DNA of 64,000 nucleotides, from assembly GCF_000003815.2 (NCBI RefSeq), contig NC_049995.1, positions 13,793,503 through 13,857,502 on the forward strand, given 5' to 3'. Position numbers and translations under genes: made by a program. This document shows, piece by piece, positions 1-13,600 of this stretch. A model generated the notes under the pieces. That model searched no databases. It was not told the DNA's origin and saw only the letters and a list, made by a program, of their open reading frames with translations. Positions within the stretch are counted from its first letter, which is position 1. The number at the start of each line of letters is the position of its first letter. The DNA comes from Branchiostoma floridae. Its lineage: Eukaryota > Chordata > Leptocardii > Amphioxiformes > Branchiostomatidae.

Positions 1-342
1 AACTATGGGAAATAAAATTGCCATTATGATTGAACAGTTCGATCATCAGTCATTCTATTTAGTAATTTATCACTGGTGAAGGACAGTGCAATCACGATCA
101 TTTCATTCAATATAAAACAGTATATAAAAGGCAGGTCAAGCTTTTTTCTACAGAAGAAGCAATTGTAAAAAGATGTCACTCTCAATTCCGCATGTAAGTA
201 ATTACTTATTAACTACTACCATTATCAAGTTGTACATGCGTCACAATTTTTTTGCCTAAAAAGTGTAACGATTTTCTATATTTTGGAAAAAGAATGAGTG
301 GATATTTCTGCATAAGCTATATGGAATTTCTATTCCACAAAC

Positions 343-3300
343 CTGGGTGACAGCCCAGAACACCGTCCTGTAGAGACCACTGTTCTTCGATGCCACATGA
401 CGGGATTCCGGCCAGACACTGGATGGTTCCTCCGGACATACACACGCACAGCTGACCGGTACTCTCAACACCCCATTCCTCTCCAAGCTAGGATGAAAAC
501 ATGTCAACAAATCTAAAACTCAAACCCTTCTGGTAGGTCAGAGACAAGCACAGACACACAGACTTTCACACACACAGTTAGCCAATGCTCTCAAGACCCG
601 ATTTTTCATTAAGTTGTGATGGCTAGCAACAAAGGCAAGCAGAGATGTCAGACACACACACACACACACAGAGCAAACACACATACATGGGCAAAGACAG
701 ATACACAACTGGCATGTACTCTTCACACACACACACACACCTCACTCCTCTCCGATTTTTTTTTTCGTCTTGGTCTGTTTTTCAAGATTTAATCCTAGGC
801 TAATGATACTTGCGGTCTAACAAATATACTTACAGCGTAGTACTGGTTGCCCTGCAGACAGCCGCACTCCTCGGCCCGCACACATCGGTCCCCGCTGAGT
901 ACATAACCCTCGTCACACGCGCAGCCCGGCAGTGTGGTCCGCGAGCACCGCATGGGCGCCAGAGGGTTAGCACAAGTAGCCGGGCAGGCTGTTACCAAGG
1001 AGTAGTGGCTGTTGGGTGGGCAGTCCACGCCTGAAGACAAACAAGATGGCACTTTGTTATTTTAGGATGGTTCGCTGGCACCGCATGGGCACCAGAGGGT
1101 TAGGGGGTTAACCACTAAGGGGAAGCAAGGTGGCACATTTAGAGCTGAGACAATGCATTCTGCGAGATGGTAAAGGGGGGCACGAAGTCAAGATAGAGTG
1201 GCGGACATCGGTGGGCAGTTCACGGCCGTGGGACTGTCTCATGATAGAGCAATATAATCTCAAAATAAATATTTATTGTTACTTGAATTATGTCAGCTAA
1301 ATTATGTCCAACCATTACAAGTTCTCTATTTTAATAAAAAGTGACCAGTAGACATATTTTAAATTTTCATGAAAGAATAAAGGCCCCAATAAATGTTAGA
1401 TAGATGACCTGGATATCTAATGATGGAACGTATTCTATAAAGTCACTACTTACCACAAATGTTACATTGGACCAGTTTAACAATATATTTATTTTTGAAG
1501 ATGATGACCAACTTACCACACAGGCTCTCGTCTCTCCATCCAACAATGACGACACCAGCGGCTGCGCATGCGTCGGCGTACGCCTCCATGGCGTTACACA
1601 TCATCTCGTGATCCCCGTTCTCAGCAGCCATGTCGTATACGCATGCGTCGAAGTAGTTTGCTGGGTTCACATAGTCAATGCAAGGCTGAAATGAAATTAA
1701 AAGTATGATAATCAATGTAACTTTTATCCTCATAGAAGTATGTAGTCAAGCAGTCATCATTGCTGCCATCTTATTCATCTAACGGATGTCTGGCTGTTTG
1801 TCATATCTTATTTTACTGTACCATAGAAAGAGTCCGTACCTTTGATAAGTATTGCTATAGATAAGAATAAATTGAAAGCTAGCTTGCATTTTTGCTTTAA
1901 GTGACAAATTCAAATGTACAATATAACTTTGGCACTTGTTATCTTGTTGTTTTTATGTATGCACATGTGCCCAGGATTGCCTGAAAAACAGGTCTACGCT
2001 GACCTGAGATGTATTCCTGGTAAAATAAATAAACTAAACTAAAACTAAAACTAGGCAAAGTGATACGAGGAAAGAAATTTAACCATATTACTTGCAAGAA
2101 CATTTTCGTCATATTCTTTAAGACCTCAATGCTATATGTAAATTTGTATACATTTAAAGCTACCCAATGTCATGTATTCTGCAATTAAACTTTAACTTCT
2201 GTGTCTTTAGCGGGAATGCTATATGAATATATTCGTACCTGGAAGGCTCCGTTGACATCGGTGATCTGCCCACAGTTTGTGGTACTCTCGAGCTCTCCCA
2301 TAAAGGCCTGGTCCACTGTGCTGATGTCAAACTGCTCCTGGTTTGGCAGGCAACTGTGGGATCACATGACAAAATATATTTTTTAACATACTATTGTTTG
2401 CCTTGATGGTCGCTTAAACCTCGAAGCTGCAAAATAGGATTGATTTTGCATAATGTACCTTACCGCCCTACACTCCTAAACGATATCAAGTGTGGCAATA
2501 AAAGCATGGACGAACGTATGTATCTCCGTAGACAGACAGACTTGGTTATAGTTATGGTTAAAGTTAATGTTAAGGTCAGGATTTGAATTAGGGTTAGGGT
2601 GCAGATAGACCTATCCTACTGTGGGTGTTATGTCTAAAAACAGTTCTAGTCCTGGTCATCTATGAGCCGAACTGTCCAATAGCCGAACCGTCCAACATAA
2701 AAAAAACGTGTTAACCATATGTGTATGTATAAGTTATACTTACGCCAAGTCATCAGGAGCCAGCCAGCTGTTGCCCATGTCCACCTCGTTCAAAGCCAGA
2801 GTCTGGTCAGGCCTCAGCAGCTCGTCGTCAGGGTTACCGTTAAAGTTGCCGCACAGGCCGTCAACTTGGCCTTTAGGAGGAAGGCACAGACTTGGGTTTG
2901 CTTACAAACTATTATAAGAATATACACTCGCACTCATCTATTTATTATAATTTGGATAAGTGAGTTTCATCATTTATAGCCGGAACTACGAGTTGTTGAC
3001 AAATTATAAGATCAAAAGACTTTACACAAACTTGCTACTGGTTAGCTGGTTTAGCAGGAACAGTAACCAGCACTTTGATGTAGCATATACTCATTGGAGG
3101 TGTCAATGTATATAGATATATTGCAATCATATATTATACACTCTGATAGAAATTCGTTGATTCTTATCAAGTTAAGGCCAAGGGGGAGACCTCAGAAGCG
3201 CCGGAAGGATCCAATTACAAAAGACACAGGACTGAGTCTCAAGTGAGTGGAAACAAGTGCAAAGGACCGTGCAACTTGGAAAGTCCTGACGGAGGGGAGC

Positions 3301-4653
3301 AAGGGGCCAGTCTCTGGCCTTAGCACTTAGGCAGGCAGGTAGGCATTTGAACATGCATGCTGCAAGGCTCTTGATGTAAATGTAAGTGCCTGTTTGGTTT
3401 CAGTTCAGTTTGGACGAACCGTTAAAACCTGCACATCCTTCTTACAAGTGCCAACCTACCTGCGTAGTCCGGAGGCACCTCCACCTCCACGCGGTGGTCC
3501 CCGTCGTACTTGACCGTGACGCACATGTCTGTCTCCACCATCACCATGTCCCCTTACCCTAACCCTAACCCCAACCCCTAACCCTAACTATGGGTCAGCC
3601 CAGGTGTTATGGCCCCCTTTCCACTAGACGGCGATCGCGCTGCGCTCTCACTGTGAACTAAATAGAATATGTGTATCTTTCGCTTTCACACTGAGTATGC
3701 TATACACATTGTAAAAGTGTGACCGAGAAGACAACAAAACACACAAAAAAGTGCAAAAAGATTTGTTTCTTGTCTATGCAATTCGTTGAGGGATATGTCA
3801 AATTTTAGGTCGCAGAGAGAGCGCGGTAAGATCTCCATCCTAGTGAAAACGGGATATACCAGTAACCTACCTGCGTAGTCTGGAGGCACCTCCACCTCCA
3901 CGCGGTGGTCACCGTCGTACTTGACCGTGACGCACATGTCTGTCTCGACCATTACCATGTCTCCGCTCAGACGAATGGTGGCCTGGCTGTTCAGGCACAC
4001 GGGCAGGGTTCTGCGGACACCGTCAATCTGTATAACATTGTTGAAACTTAGCGTCACTCAGGCTCAAAGTAACAAAGTTCATATCTCTTACCCAAACCCT
4101 AACCGGTGCCCTATCCTTAACCACTATCCACTAACCCGTACCCTAACCCGCGCCCTAAAACCTAACACTAACCTCTAAGCCTAGCCATGATTATATACTA
4201 ACCCGTACGGCCGTACCCCATCCCTAACCACTAACCCGTACCCTATCCCCTAACCCATAGTACCTAACCCCTTACCCCTAACCCGTACCCTAATCCTCAA
4301 ATCTAAACCTAACCCCTAACCCGTACCCTAACCCCTAAACCTAACCCTTAACCCGCATGCTAACCCCAAAACCTAAACCTAACCCTAACACCTAACCCTA
4401 ACACTAACTATAGTCATTGTCCTCACCATGACTTCCCGATTCTTCAGCAGCCAGATGGTGTGACCATACAGCGACAACTCCACAGCGTCCACGAAGCTGA
4501 CCCTGGTATCTCCCATGCGGTGCCCGTTCTTGGCGGCCACATTAAAGTTTCCGTGCCTGACCAGAGTATATTTGCAGGCCCCCTGGAAGAAGTAGCCCTT
4601 GCCGTCGAAGGTCTGGTAGTGGGGGTCACCAAAGGCCGTACACATGGCCACAG
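343..4653 (-). CDS. Module D6: VWD-C8-TIL-TILa, type B layout
   Basis: Exons in transcription order: 4427-4653, 3871-4027, 2744-2870, 2239-2353, 1517-1685, 834-1030, 343-487. The first holds the VWD start with [20 protein letters not shown], including the GDPH motif. The second begins [14 protein letters not shown]. The third has [21 protein letters not shown]8 is split between 2239-2353 and 1517-1685 ([20 protein letters not shown]). The TIL exon 834-1030 is divergent ([19 protein letters not shown]) compared with the near-identical TIL exons of D1-D5. The TILa exon 343-487 is 145 nt instead of 136 and has a different cysteine pattern, but keeps [12 protein letters not shown]. Phases match throughout. 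The intron between the first two exons holds degenerate CCCTAA repeats, and a broken copy of the second exon lies at 3458-3552. Confidence 0.85.
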
Positions 4654-7600
4654 CTTTTGATAAAGATACAAAAAATATGTGTTAGGGCACTGCAACTTGA
4701 CTTGACTTGAATAAAACACACTGTCTGTCAGTCATTTTGTTCTTTTTAGCAGCATATTTTCATTTTCTGTTTGAGGGCGTAGACCAAATTATAATTAAGG
4801 CCTGTTGCTCATGTTAAGTTTTTATTCGACAAGTCAGGAATGATTATTCAAACATCCTGTAGACAGTCGTAACACCATATTATACTGATATAAAAATAAT
4901 TCAAATTATGAGTTTATACAAATAAATAAACTTTAAAAAGGGTACGAAAAGATTTAAAAGTCAAGAAAAGCGAGAATAAGCTGGAATGTCATACTAGCTG
5001 GGCAGGTCACGTGACCGATGCAATTATCCTCGATATCGAAGGTCTGCGGCATGTCATCGGGAGGAGGCGTTGTAGTAGGCTTGGGAGACTGCGTTGTAGT
5101 CGTTGTAGGTCTGGGAGTTGGTGTTGTAGTGGGCTTGGGAGTTTGGGTGGTAGTTGTTGTGGGTTTCGGTGTCTGGGTGGTAGTTGTGGTAGGTTTCAAT
5201 GTCGGAACTGAGAAAATGGGGGAAATGTCATTTGTAAAATTTCATCTCAGAGCGGCCTTCTAGCTACAAAGAAAAATTTTCTTTATAGATAGATTATGTC
5301 CACATGCTTCTAGTTCAAGAGTAGATACCAAATGACTTGAAAAAAGAGTCTTCACAACGTATCAAGACTCAGCCTGACGTAAACAATATTTGTTGTTTCA
5401 TTCATTTGTTGTTTAAGATATCCAGATAAAGCACGCTCCACATAGACGAAGTTAGCTTAGACAAACCGCCAGCTCCTGTTAAGACTTAAATGTACACTTA
5501 CCCTGGTGGCAACCAAAAACGCCGTCCTGCAGACTCCACTCAGCTCCAGGTAGACAGGACATTGGGACGCAGGTGACTTGGAAGTTGGGCTGACACTCAC
5601 AGTGCTGGCCGTCTTCTGTTCCCCACTGTTCTCCGAGCTAATAATACGTAAATGAAAACAAAATGGTCGTTTCAGTCATAATGAGCTACAAGAGGCGTGC
5701 TGTTCGTCTGTTTGTAACATTGTAATGAAAACTTCTGATTTGGAGTTCAAACGGTGCTGGGGAAAAGTGTCAAGATATTATGAAAGGAAACAAATAATAA
5801 ATTAGAGGTGTCAAATACTGCAAAGTGCAAAGCAAATGTAACTTTTTCCAATCAAATCAACTTTTTGCAATTACAGTAGAAAGAAAAAAGACAAAGTAAT
5901 GAGTGATTATGAAAAGGATTCCTTTTGGCAGAATGACACAGGAATGGGGACTGCATATGTCTCGTGCATACCGTGTGATAGTCCATCTCGTGCAGGCATC
6001 CGCAATCCTTGGGCTCGACACACGTCATGCCGCTCCAGATGTAGCCTGGGTCACACTCACAGCCCTCCACATTGGGCAGGCCGCACGTGGAGGAGGCAGT
6101 CGGGGTCCGGCAGCTGTCCTGGCAGGCCGAGGTGGAGTAAGAGTAGTGGCTGTTGGGTGGACACTGCTGGACTGATAAAAACGGGGATCAAATTCAACTT
6201 CTTCTTTAATGTTCTTTTGACATCTGTTGTCCCCGAAACTGTAAGGATGAACCTATCATAGCAAATTTGAATGGTGACATCAACAGTAGCACCTGCTATT
6301 CGAAAATTTATAGCTATTATATAGCTAAATGATCCATTACGAGGGCAGTCCTAGAATGGAACCCCCAAGGCAAAAGACGTAGAGGAAGACCTAGGCTGTC
6401 CTGGAGGCGAGGAGTCATGAAGGACCTACAACATGCAAAAACCTCGTGGCATGAGGCTAAGACAACCGCCAAAGACCGAGGAAGGTGGAGGCACCTCACC
6501 GAGGCCCTGTGTTCCAGAAGGGGCAAAGAGGATTAAGTCAAGTAAGTCAATATAGCTAAATGACCAATAGAATGGAGTGAGCATGAAAAAAACATTCCAC
6601 AACATGTAGCTGAAGAAAGAACAGGAAGATGACGACAACAACATTGGCCATCAAAACAACTCAAGGCAAAAAGGAATACAAACTGTAAGGCAGAAGGATA
6701 TTTACACTGGAAAACCTGACAGGGAACCTACTAGATATTGAAACCACAGAAAAAAAATCATAGAAGATTTTAACAACCCAAAAAGGCAAACAAGTATGTG
6801 GTTTGAAATCTATCATCAAAGAGATTTTGAAATATGGGGACACAGAACTTATACTTTCGTAGATAATAATAATAAAGTAGAATGGTACTCATTTATATGA
6901 ATTGCTTAAGACTGAACATTGACGATATTTTAAAGACCGTGACTTACAGCAATGTGCGTCGTCCCTCCAGCCCACAATGGTGACGCCGGCGTTCGCGCAT
7001 GCGTCAACGTACGCCTCCATGGCGTTACACAGCATCTCGTGATCCCCGTTCTCAGCAGCCATGTCGTATACGCATGCGTCAAAGTAGTTCAAGGGGTTCA
7101 CGACGTTGATGCAAGGCTGTTAGGTAGCAAAATCGTTAGATAGTTCAAATGGCTAGTTGTCATATAATTGGCGATGCAATTACGTTTTGTATATAAAACA
7201 ACATTTACACAATGTTTATGAACGGCCTTGTCGACTAATAGTGACCAGTTTACAGCTAAGAGATCATTCTGTCCACTGCTTTTTATCTGTTCCTCTTGAA
7301 ATATATTTTGTCTAGAAACACTTCGAAAACTGCCGGATCAGAACTTCTGCTTGGAGAATAACATAGTAACATATCAGTAATAGAATGTTTCTCGTAGCAT
7401 TATTAAGATTCTTTCATTTTTTACCTGGAAGGCCCCGCTGATGTCGGTAATCTGTCCGCAGTTTTCCACGCTCTCAATCTCCGTCAAGAGCGCCTGGTCC
7501 ACCGTGCTGATGTCAAACTGTTCCTGGAGTGGCAGGCAACTACAGCGGAACGCAGAAACAATATTATGTACGTGATTTTGAAGTAGTTATGTTCTACATG

Positions 7601-10600
7601 ATAGATGCTGATACCTAGATTTCTGTGCAAGAAGCGTAAAAACCCTTTCAGAACAACAACGGGCTTTGGTCCCTCCCAATTTGAATAGGGGACTCAGCAG
7701 TTCACAGACTGTTTTCTGCACTTACGGGCGGGACCCCTACGTGGACCGGTGGGATACCTTGCGGCTCCTGGGGGCCGGTCGGGCGCGGGGTTATATTAAA
7801 ATCGGACCTAAAATGAACCCGGACCCGGTAACAAATAGACATTGTGACCTACCCGTTGGGAGCACCGGTATCCGGTAGTCCTTGTTGGGGACAGATTTGT
7901 GACAGGCACGGGTGTAATTGATACCTTAGCCTTACAATGCTCCAATGTATGTATCTATACAATATGCTGTACGTACGCCGCGTCGTCGGGAGCCAGCCAG
8001 CTGTTGCCCATGTCCACCTCGTTCAGAGCCGGAGTCTGGTCAGGCCTCAGCAGCTCGTCATCAGGGTTACCGTTAAAGTTTCCGCACAGACCGTCAACTA
8101 GGCCTGTGGGGGCAACACATAAATAGTCATACCTGAACAGGAAGTCCATTCAAGGGACTGACATAACGTTATCAGGACCTATGTTGACAGGCGCACGCTA
8201 TAGACAGGATGATTGGATAGGATTTGATACTGGTGTCAAAATTGACAAAACAAGAACAGTCAGAAGACCGATACAAACAGATCTATTATGGACAGGTTAA
8301 AACAAGACTCTTCAAGCTTAAGTCAGTTGAAAAGTTATCTAAGAGGACAGCAAACAGTGGTAACACTGCCAAGGTGGTCCTCATGTAGAGGTGATCACGT
8401 ATGACAAAGGTAACTTACACCAATTCTTTTGCATGCAAAATAAAATTTGATACTTCCGCAGTTCACACGTGTTTGCGTTCATAACTGGATGTAATATTTT
8501 ATTTTACAAATCCTTAGGCTAACATCACCGCACTCTGTTCAGGCATTATTTGTTGTGTGTTTAGCAAGTAAAGTTAGTATTTTCTTATTACAGTATACGT
8601 ATAAGAAATAAAATGTTGTAATGCTCTCCATTTACACTGTGAGTTGATGCCTGCGGTTGCAATTTTACCACCATCTGGATGATCTGTATTGGTACACCTA
8701 GACATACTGTCCAGCCTACTTAGACACGTCTTATTAGTCCTTCATACTTCAACCTACTTGCGTACTCTGGCGGCACCTCCACCTCCACGCGGTGGTCCCC
8801 GTCGTACTTGACGGTGACGCACATGTCTGTCTCTACGACGACCATGTCCCCGCTCAGCCTGATGGTGGCCTGGCTGTTCAAGCACACGGGCAGGGTTCTA
8901 CGGACACCGTCAATCTGTAGAACATTTTATAAACTTATATACGTATACGTATAAGTGGCAAAACAAAAGCAGCTGCATGTTCTACTGCCCAGCCGACCCT
9001 AACATTTCTACGGACACCGCCAATTTGTAGGAAATGTTTTTTTTAGCTTCATTAACAAATGAGAAGCTACATCAACACGTTTTTTTCTCAGTGTAAGGCC
9101 ATTGACCACTTTCAGGCGCTGAACCACGCTCTCTGCATCGGCAGATACTCTCTCTAAGTCAGAACATCAAGCTTTGGCAAGTTGGACTAACTGAATCAAT
9201 AGGCGAAGCAGGAGTTACGAGAATGATAGTCTCTGCAATGAGGTACGTTTGTACGCTGATAATTAATTTCAATCTTATATCCGAATATTGACCACCAATT
9301 CAATACGTATCGGTCTCCTTTTTAGACTTCTCTTCTATTACTCTCAAGCAGTTCCAAAAAACAATACAGCAGGTTTAAAAAGAAGTCCATCCATTGTTAG
9401 CCCAGGACACAAACGTTAGTATCTGGACAGAACTTGAACATCTAGAACAAGCTGGAATAAAATACAGCATTACTTTCAACTACGTCGTCCTCACCATGAC
9501 TTCCCGATCCTTCAGCAGCCAGATGGTGTGACCATACAGCGTCAACTCCACGGCGTCCACGAAGCTGACCCTTGTATCCCCCATGCGGTGCCCGTTCTTG
9601 GCGGCCACGTTAAAGTTTTGGTGCCTGACTAACGTGTACTTGCAGGCTCCCTGGAAGAAGTAGCCCTTGCCGTCGAAGGTCTGGTAGTGAGGGTCACCAA
9701 AGGCCGTACACATTCCCACATCTATAGATATAATAGATACCATGTTATGGCCCTGCAAAATTAGATGGCAAAGACTAGTAAAACTAGTCGGCTCTTCACA
9801 CAACGTCCAAACGGACGAATGAGTGAGTTAGTCAATCAGTCAGTCAGTCAGTCAGCAAATGGGCGAGCAAGTGAATCAGTGAGGGAATTAGTCAGTCAGA
9901 CAGTCTGTAAGCCAGTGAAAGAGTAAGTGAGTAAGTTGTCCTGCAAATTGATATGAACAAAAAAAAACAAATACTCATATCTCTATTCTCAAGTAAGGTT
10001 CTCGTGCTACGTTTCTATTTGATGAATTACGAAGAAGATCGCATGCAGCCAGTATCAACATTATAGCATATTGCCATATGAAGTGTCAACGTGTCTGTAA
10101 AAAAGATACTGAAGGTTTTGGTCTCCAACACTTACAAGAATTTACAGCAAATTACAAAACAAAAAGTCTTACTAGCAGGACAGGTGTGTGGACCGATGCA
10201 GCTATCCTCGATGTCGAAGGTCTGAGGCATATCGTCAGGCCTGAGCGTTGTAGTGGGCTTTGTAGTGGTTGTAGGGGTCGGTGTTGTAGTCGGCTTGGGA
10301 GTTTGGGTCGTGGTTGTTGTGGGCTTCAATGTTGGAACTGAGAGAAGAAGCAGAATATATTCAAACGTCATGAACACAAGGCAGCTTTGAAAGGCTAGTA
10401 TTTTCCGTCTGGATACACGTGACACAAGACGTATGATCCCTAGAAACTCTGAACAAAATACATTGGATGCATTTAATTCTATCAAATCTCCAAAAAATAT
10501 ACCTGAATGACTAGTCACAAAAAAATATGTATATCAAAACATCCCCAACATATCACGTCATGGCGGTAAGTTCATGCTGTTGTGAAAACTGGTAAGCGTT

Positions 10601-13600
10601 CCATGGAAAGTCTGTTCTACATTGCCGGGATTCAAAGGAAGCTCTTTCTGCTGTTTGAAATAAACTGTACCCACTCTGGTGACAGCCCCAGACGCCATCC
10701 TGCAGGCCCCACTCAGCCCCAGGCTGACAGGACATCGGGGCGCAGATGACTTGGAAGTTAGGCTGGCACTCACAGTGCTGGCCATCCCATGTTCCCCATT
10801 GTTCCCCGAGCTAAGGATAAATGCATTAATAAAAGATTTATGACTAATCTTTTGATTATTAGAAGTCACTAGCTGTGTATGTTTAGCTAATCAATCAACC
10901 AATCGCCTATACAAAACTGGGCCTGTCTCATTTACATGAAAACGTTTTTATTTGATCATTTTAGGACTATTTTGCATTGGGACTTCTGTTTAGAAGATAG
11001 GGCATTAAGTTTCACACTGTTAATCAAGGACCATACTGTTCGTATCAGAAAGGCACTGTTCATAATATTTGCGTAGTCTGTGTCTACAATAATGCTAATG
11101 ACTTTTCATTGTCAAATGTCTATTTCCATGCATCTACCATGTACTTTTACTTATCATTCAGGCATAATCTTCCAAATATATGTTTCTACTTTTAACCGTA
11201 CTATAAAACAGAAGCGCTCAATTATTGAAACAGACCAACAAAAAAGCCATGCATTTACAGAGTTTTATAGTTACAAAATACCACAGGAACTCTTATTTAC
11301 CGCATGGTAGTTTCCTTCGTGCAGACATCCGCAGTCCTTCGGCTCGACACACGTCATGCCGCTCCAGATGTAGCCTGGGTCACACTCACAGCCCTCCACA
11401 TTGGGCAGGCCGCACGTGGAGGAGGCAGTCGGGGTCCGGCAGCTGTCCTGGCAGGCCGAGGTGGAGTACGAGTAGTGGCTGTTGGGTGGGCACTGTAGGG
11501 CTAGAAACAAACGGAAAAGAATAAACCATTTTTGTTAGAACACTTCCGCACTGAAAAAAGTTCTTAATAGGTATTATGGAAAGGTTTTGTCGAAGATGTC
11601 ATCACCATGATTGTTTTTTGCTGCAATGTCTACGTAGTAATTTAAGGTGTTGGATCTTACACTAAACTTTAATGACTTTTCAAACTTATCTCTGACTGCC
11701 TCATGGCAGACGTGTCAGACGGAAGTTTCTTAACTTAAAAATGACACGTATTTTATTTCATTTTGAAATACCACATCTTATGCACCTAGGGCCGTTTTCC
11801 TAGAGACATTACCAGACTCTAAGACAGTGTACTCACTACAGCCAGCTTGCTCTCTCCATCCGTCCAAGTGAATACCTGCCGCTGCACAGGCTTGGACGTA
11901 ACCCTAAAAAAGGTAAGGATATACTTAGCAGGGGAGACAATTATCAACGTCCTGATCTTTCAAAAGGGTAATGGTAAAGACTTGACAGGTGATGCTACAG
12001 AGACAGTTACAATATCATTTAATGCATGTGTCCCAAAGTTAGTAAGATCTGTCACTGGTGTTCCTGGGATAGCTCAACAATCTCTTAAGCCTTTTCATAC
12101 AACATTTCTATAATCTCCAGATTCTTTCAATGATCCTTCAATTATCTCAATGAGTTTTGGTCTGTCGTTGATTGCTACAAAACGGTAACCGTTTAATTGA
12201 ATCTATGTCTTAGTTTAACCATCAATGTCGCATTACTATATTATGACATCAAAACTTTCCATTGGATACCTCAAAGTTTTCACACATAAAGGTGTGATCG
12301 GCAGTGCTTCCAGACGCCGCCATATCATACACACAGTCGTCAATATAGTCCGAAGGCTCCACTGCAGCGAAACATGCGCTGAAGGGACTGTTGGTGTCCT
12401 GCAGATGTCCACAGAACTGCTGACTCTCCAGCTCCTGTACAAACGCCTGGTCAGCCTGGGTGATGTCAAACTGCTGGTCGGCAAGCACAGCAGGGCAACT
12501 GGGAATGGGAATAAAACATTGATGTATTCTATGACACACACACACGATGCATTATCATCAAAAGCGAGTTGCCACTCTCTCCCTCCAGACATTTCTGTCC
12601 TCCATAGCATTCTTTACATCCTCGGCCCGCATCTCCACATCCCGAGTAAGTTGGTCTATGTAGGTCAGTTGGGGCAGCCCAGCATGTGTATACACGTGTG
12701 CTGACTTCAAAAGAATGCGTTCACTTAAGCTAGTAAGCTATGCTTTATTCCTGAAACAGTGGTCGGCAAATCTACCATACCGAATGATGCCTATTGAAAA
12801 ACGAGTGACATATCAAAATAATATGGTAATCAGTTGATTCTGGTCTTCTGCATCCGCATCTCTTTTCAAGTCATTATGCCAAAGTCAGTTTTCGTTCCAG
12901 ACATCAGGTAGATTGTTGCTTTATATACAAAAGAAATGTGAAAAGGAACAGTGTTTATTGAAATAACACACTTTGCGCATCGTGTACTTTAATGGTGGTG
13001 TATTCCCTAAATAGCGAAATTCGAAATACTCAAGCAACTGGATATGATTTGGGAAATCACGTTAAAATAGTCCAGTTTCCAAAATCATATCCATTTGCTT
13101 GATCAATAATTGCTTTATGGCGTATCTTATCAACAGGAAGTCTGACCTTCATAGACGAAAGATGATGCATGCTCAAAAATAAAGATGAACATAAAGACAG
13201 AAAAGATGAAGATAAACAAAAGATGAAGATAAAGATAGAAAGAGCAAAAATTTGCTCACCTCATGTCGTCTGGGGCCACCCAGCTGTTTCCGAACTCCAC
13301 AGCGTTCTCAGCAGGTGCCTGATCAGGTTTGACCAGGTCGTCTCCTTGGATACCGTTAGCGTTGCCACAGAGACCACCAACCAGACCGGCAAGATGGGCA
13401 GGCAACTGGACTGTAACACTGTTAACATCAAGGTTAAGAACAGATATGAATATTCCGGTGGGTTCTCTAATGTGTTCGAAGTATGACTCTCCACAAACAC
13501 GGGACGTCCTATCCGAGGGACGGCTCTAGCCGAAGCTAGGTTCTCATTTTCAACTGAGTGAAGTGAGGAAAACCGTGTAAAGTTCATTTTCCAAGGGTGC

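Noticed and set aside
5903-6261. Plus-strand protein opposite the TIL exons (also at 11304, 19324, 25827, 34098)
   Set aside because: The frame is open only because the TIL exons are GC-rich and almost identical. It lies antisense to well-supported coding exons with splice sites.
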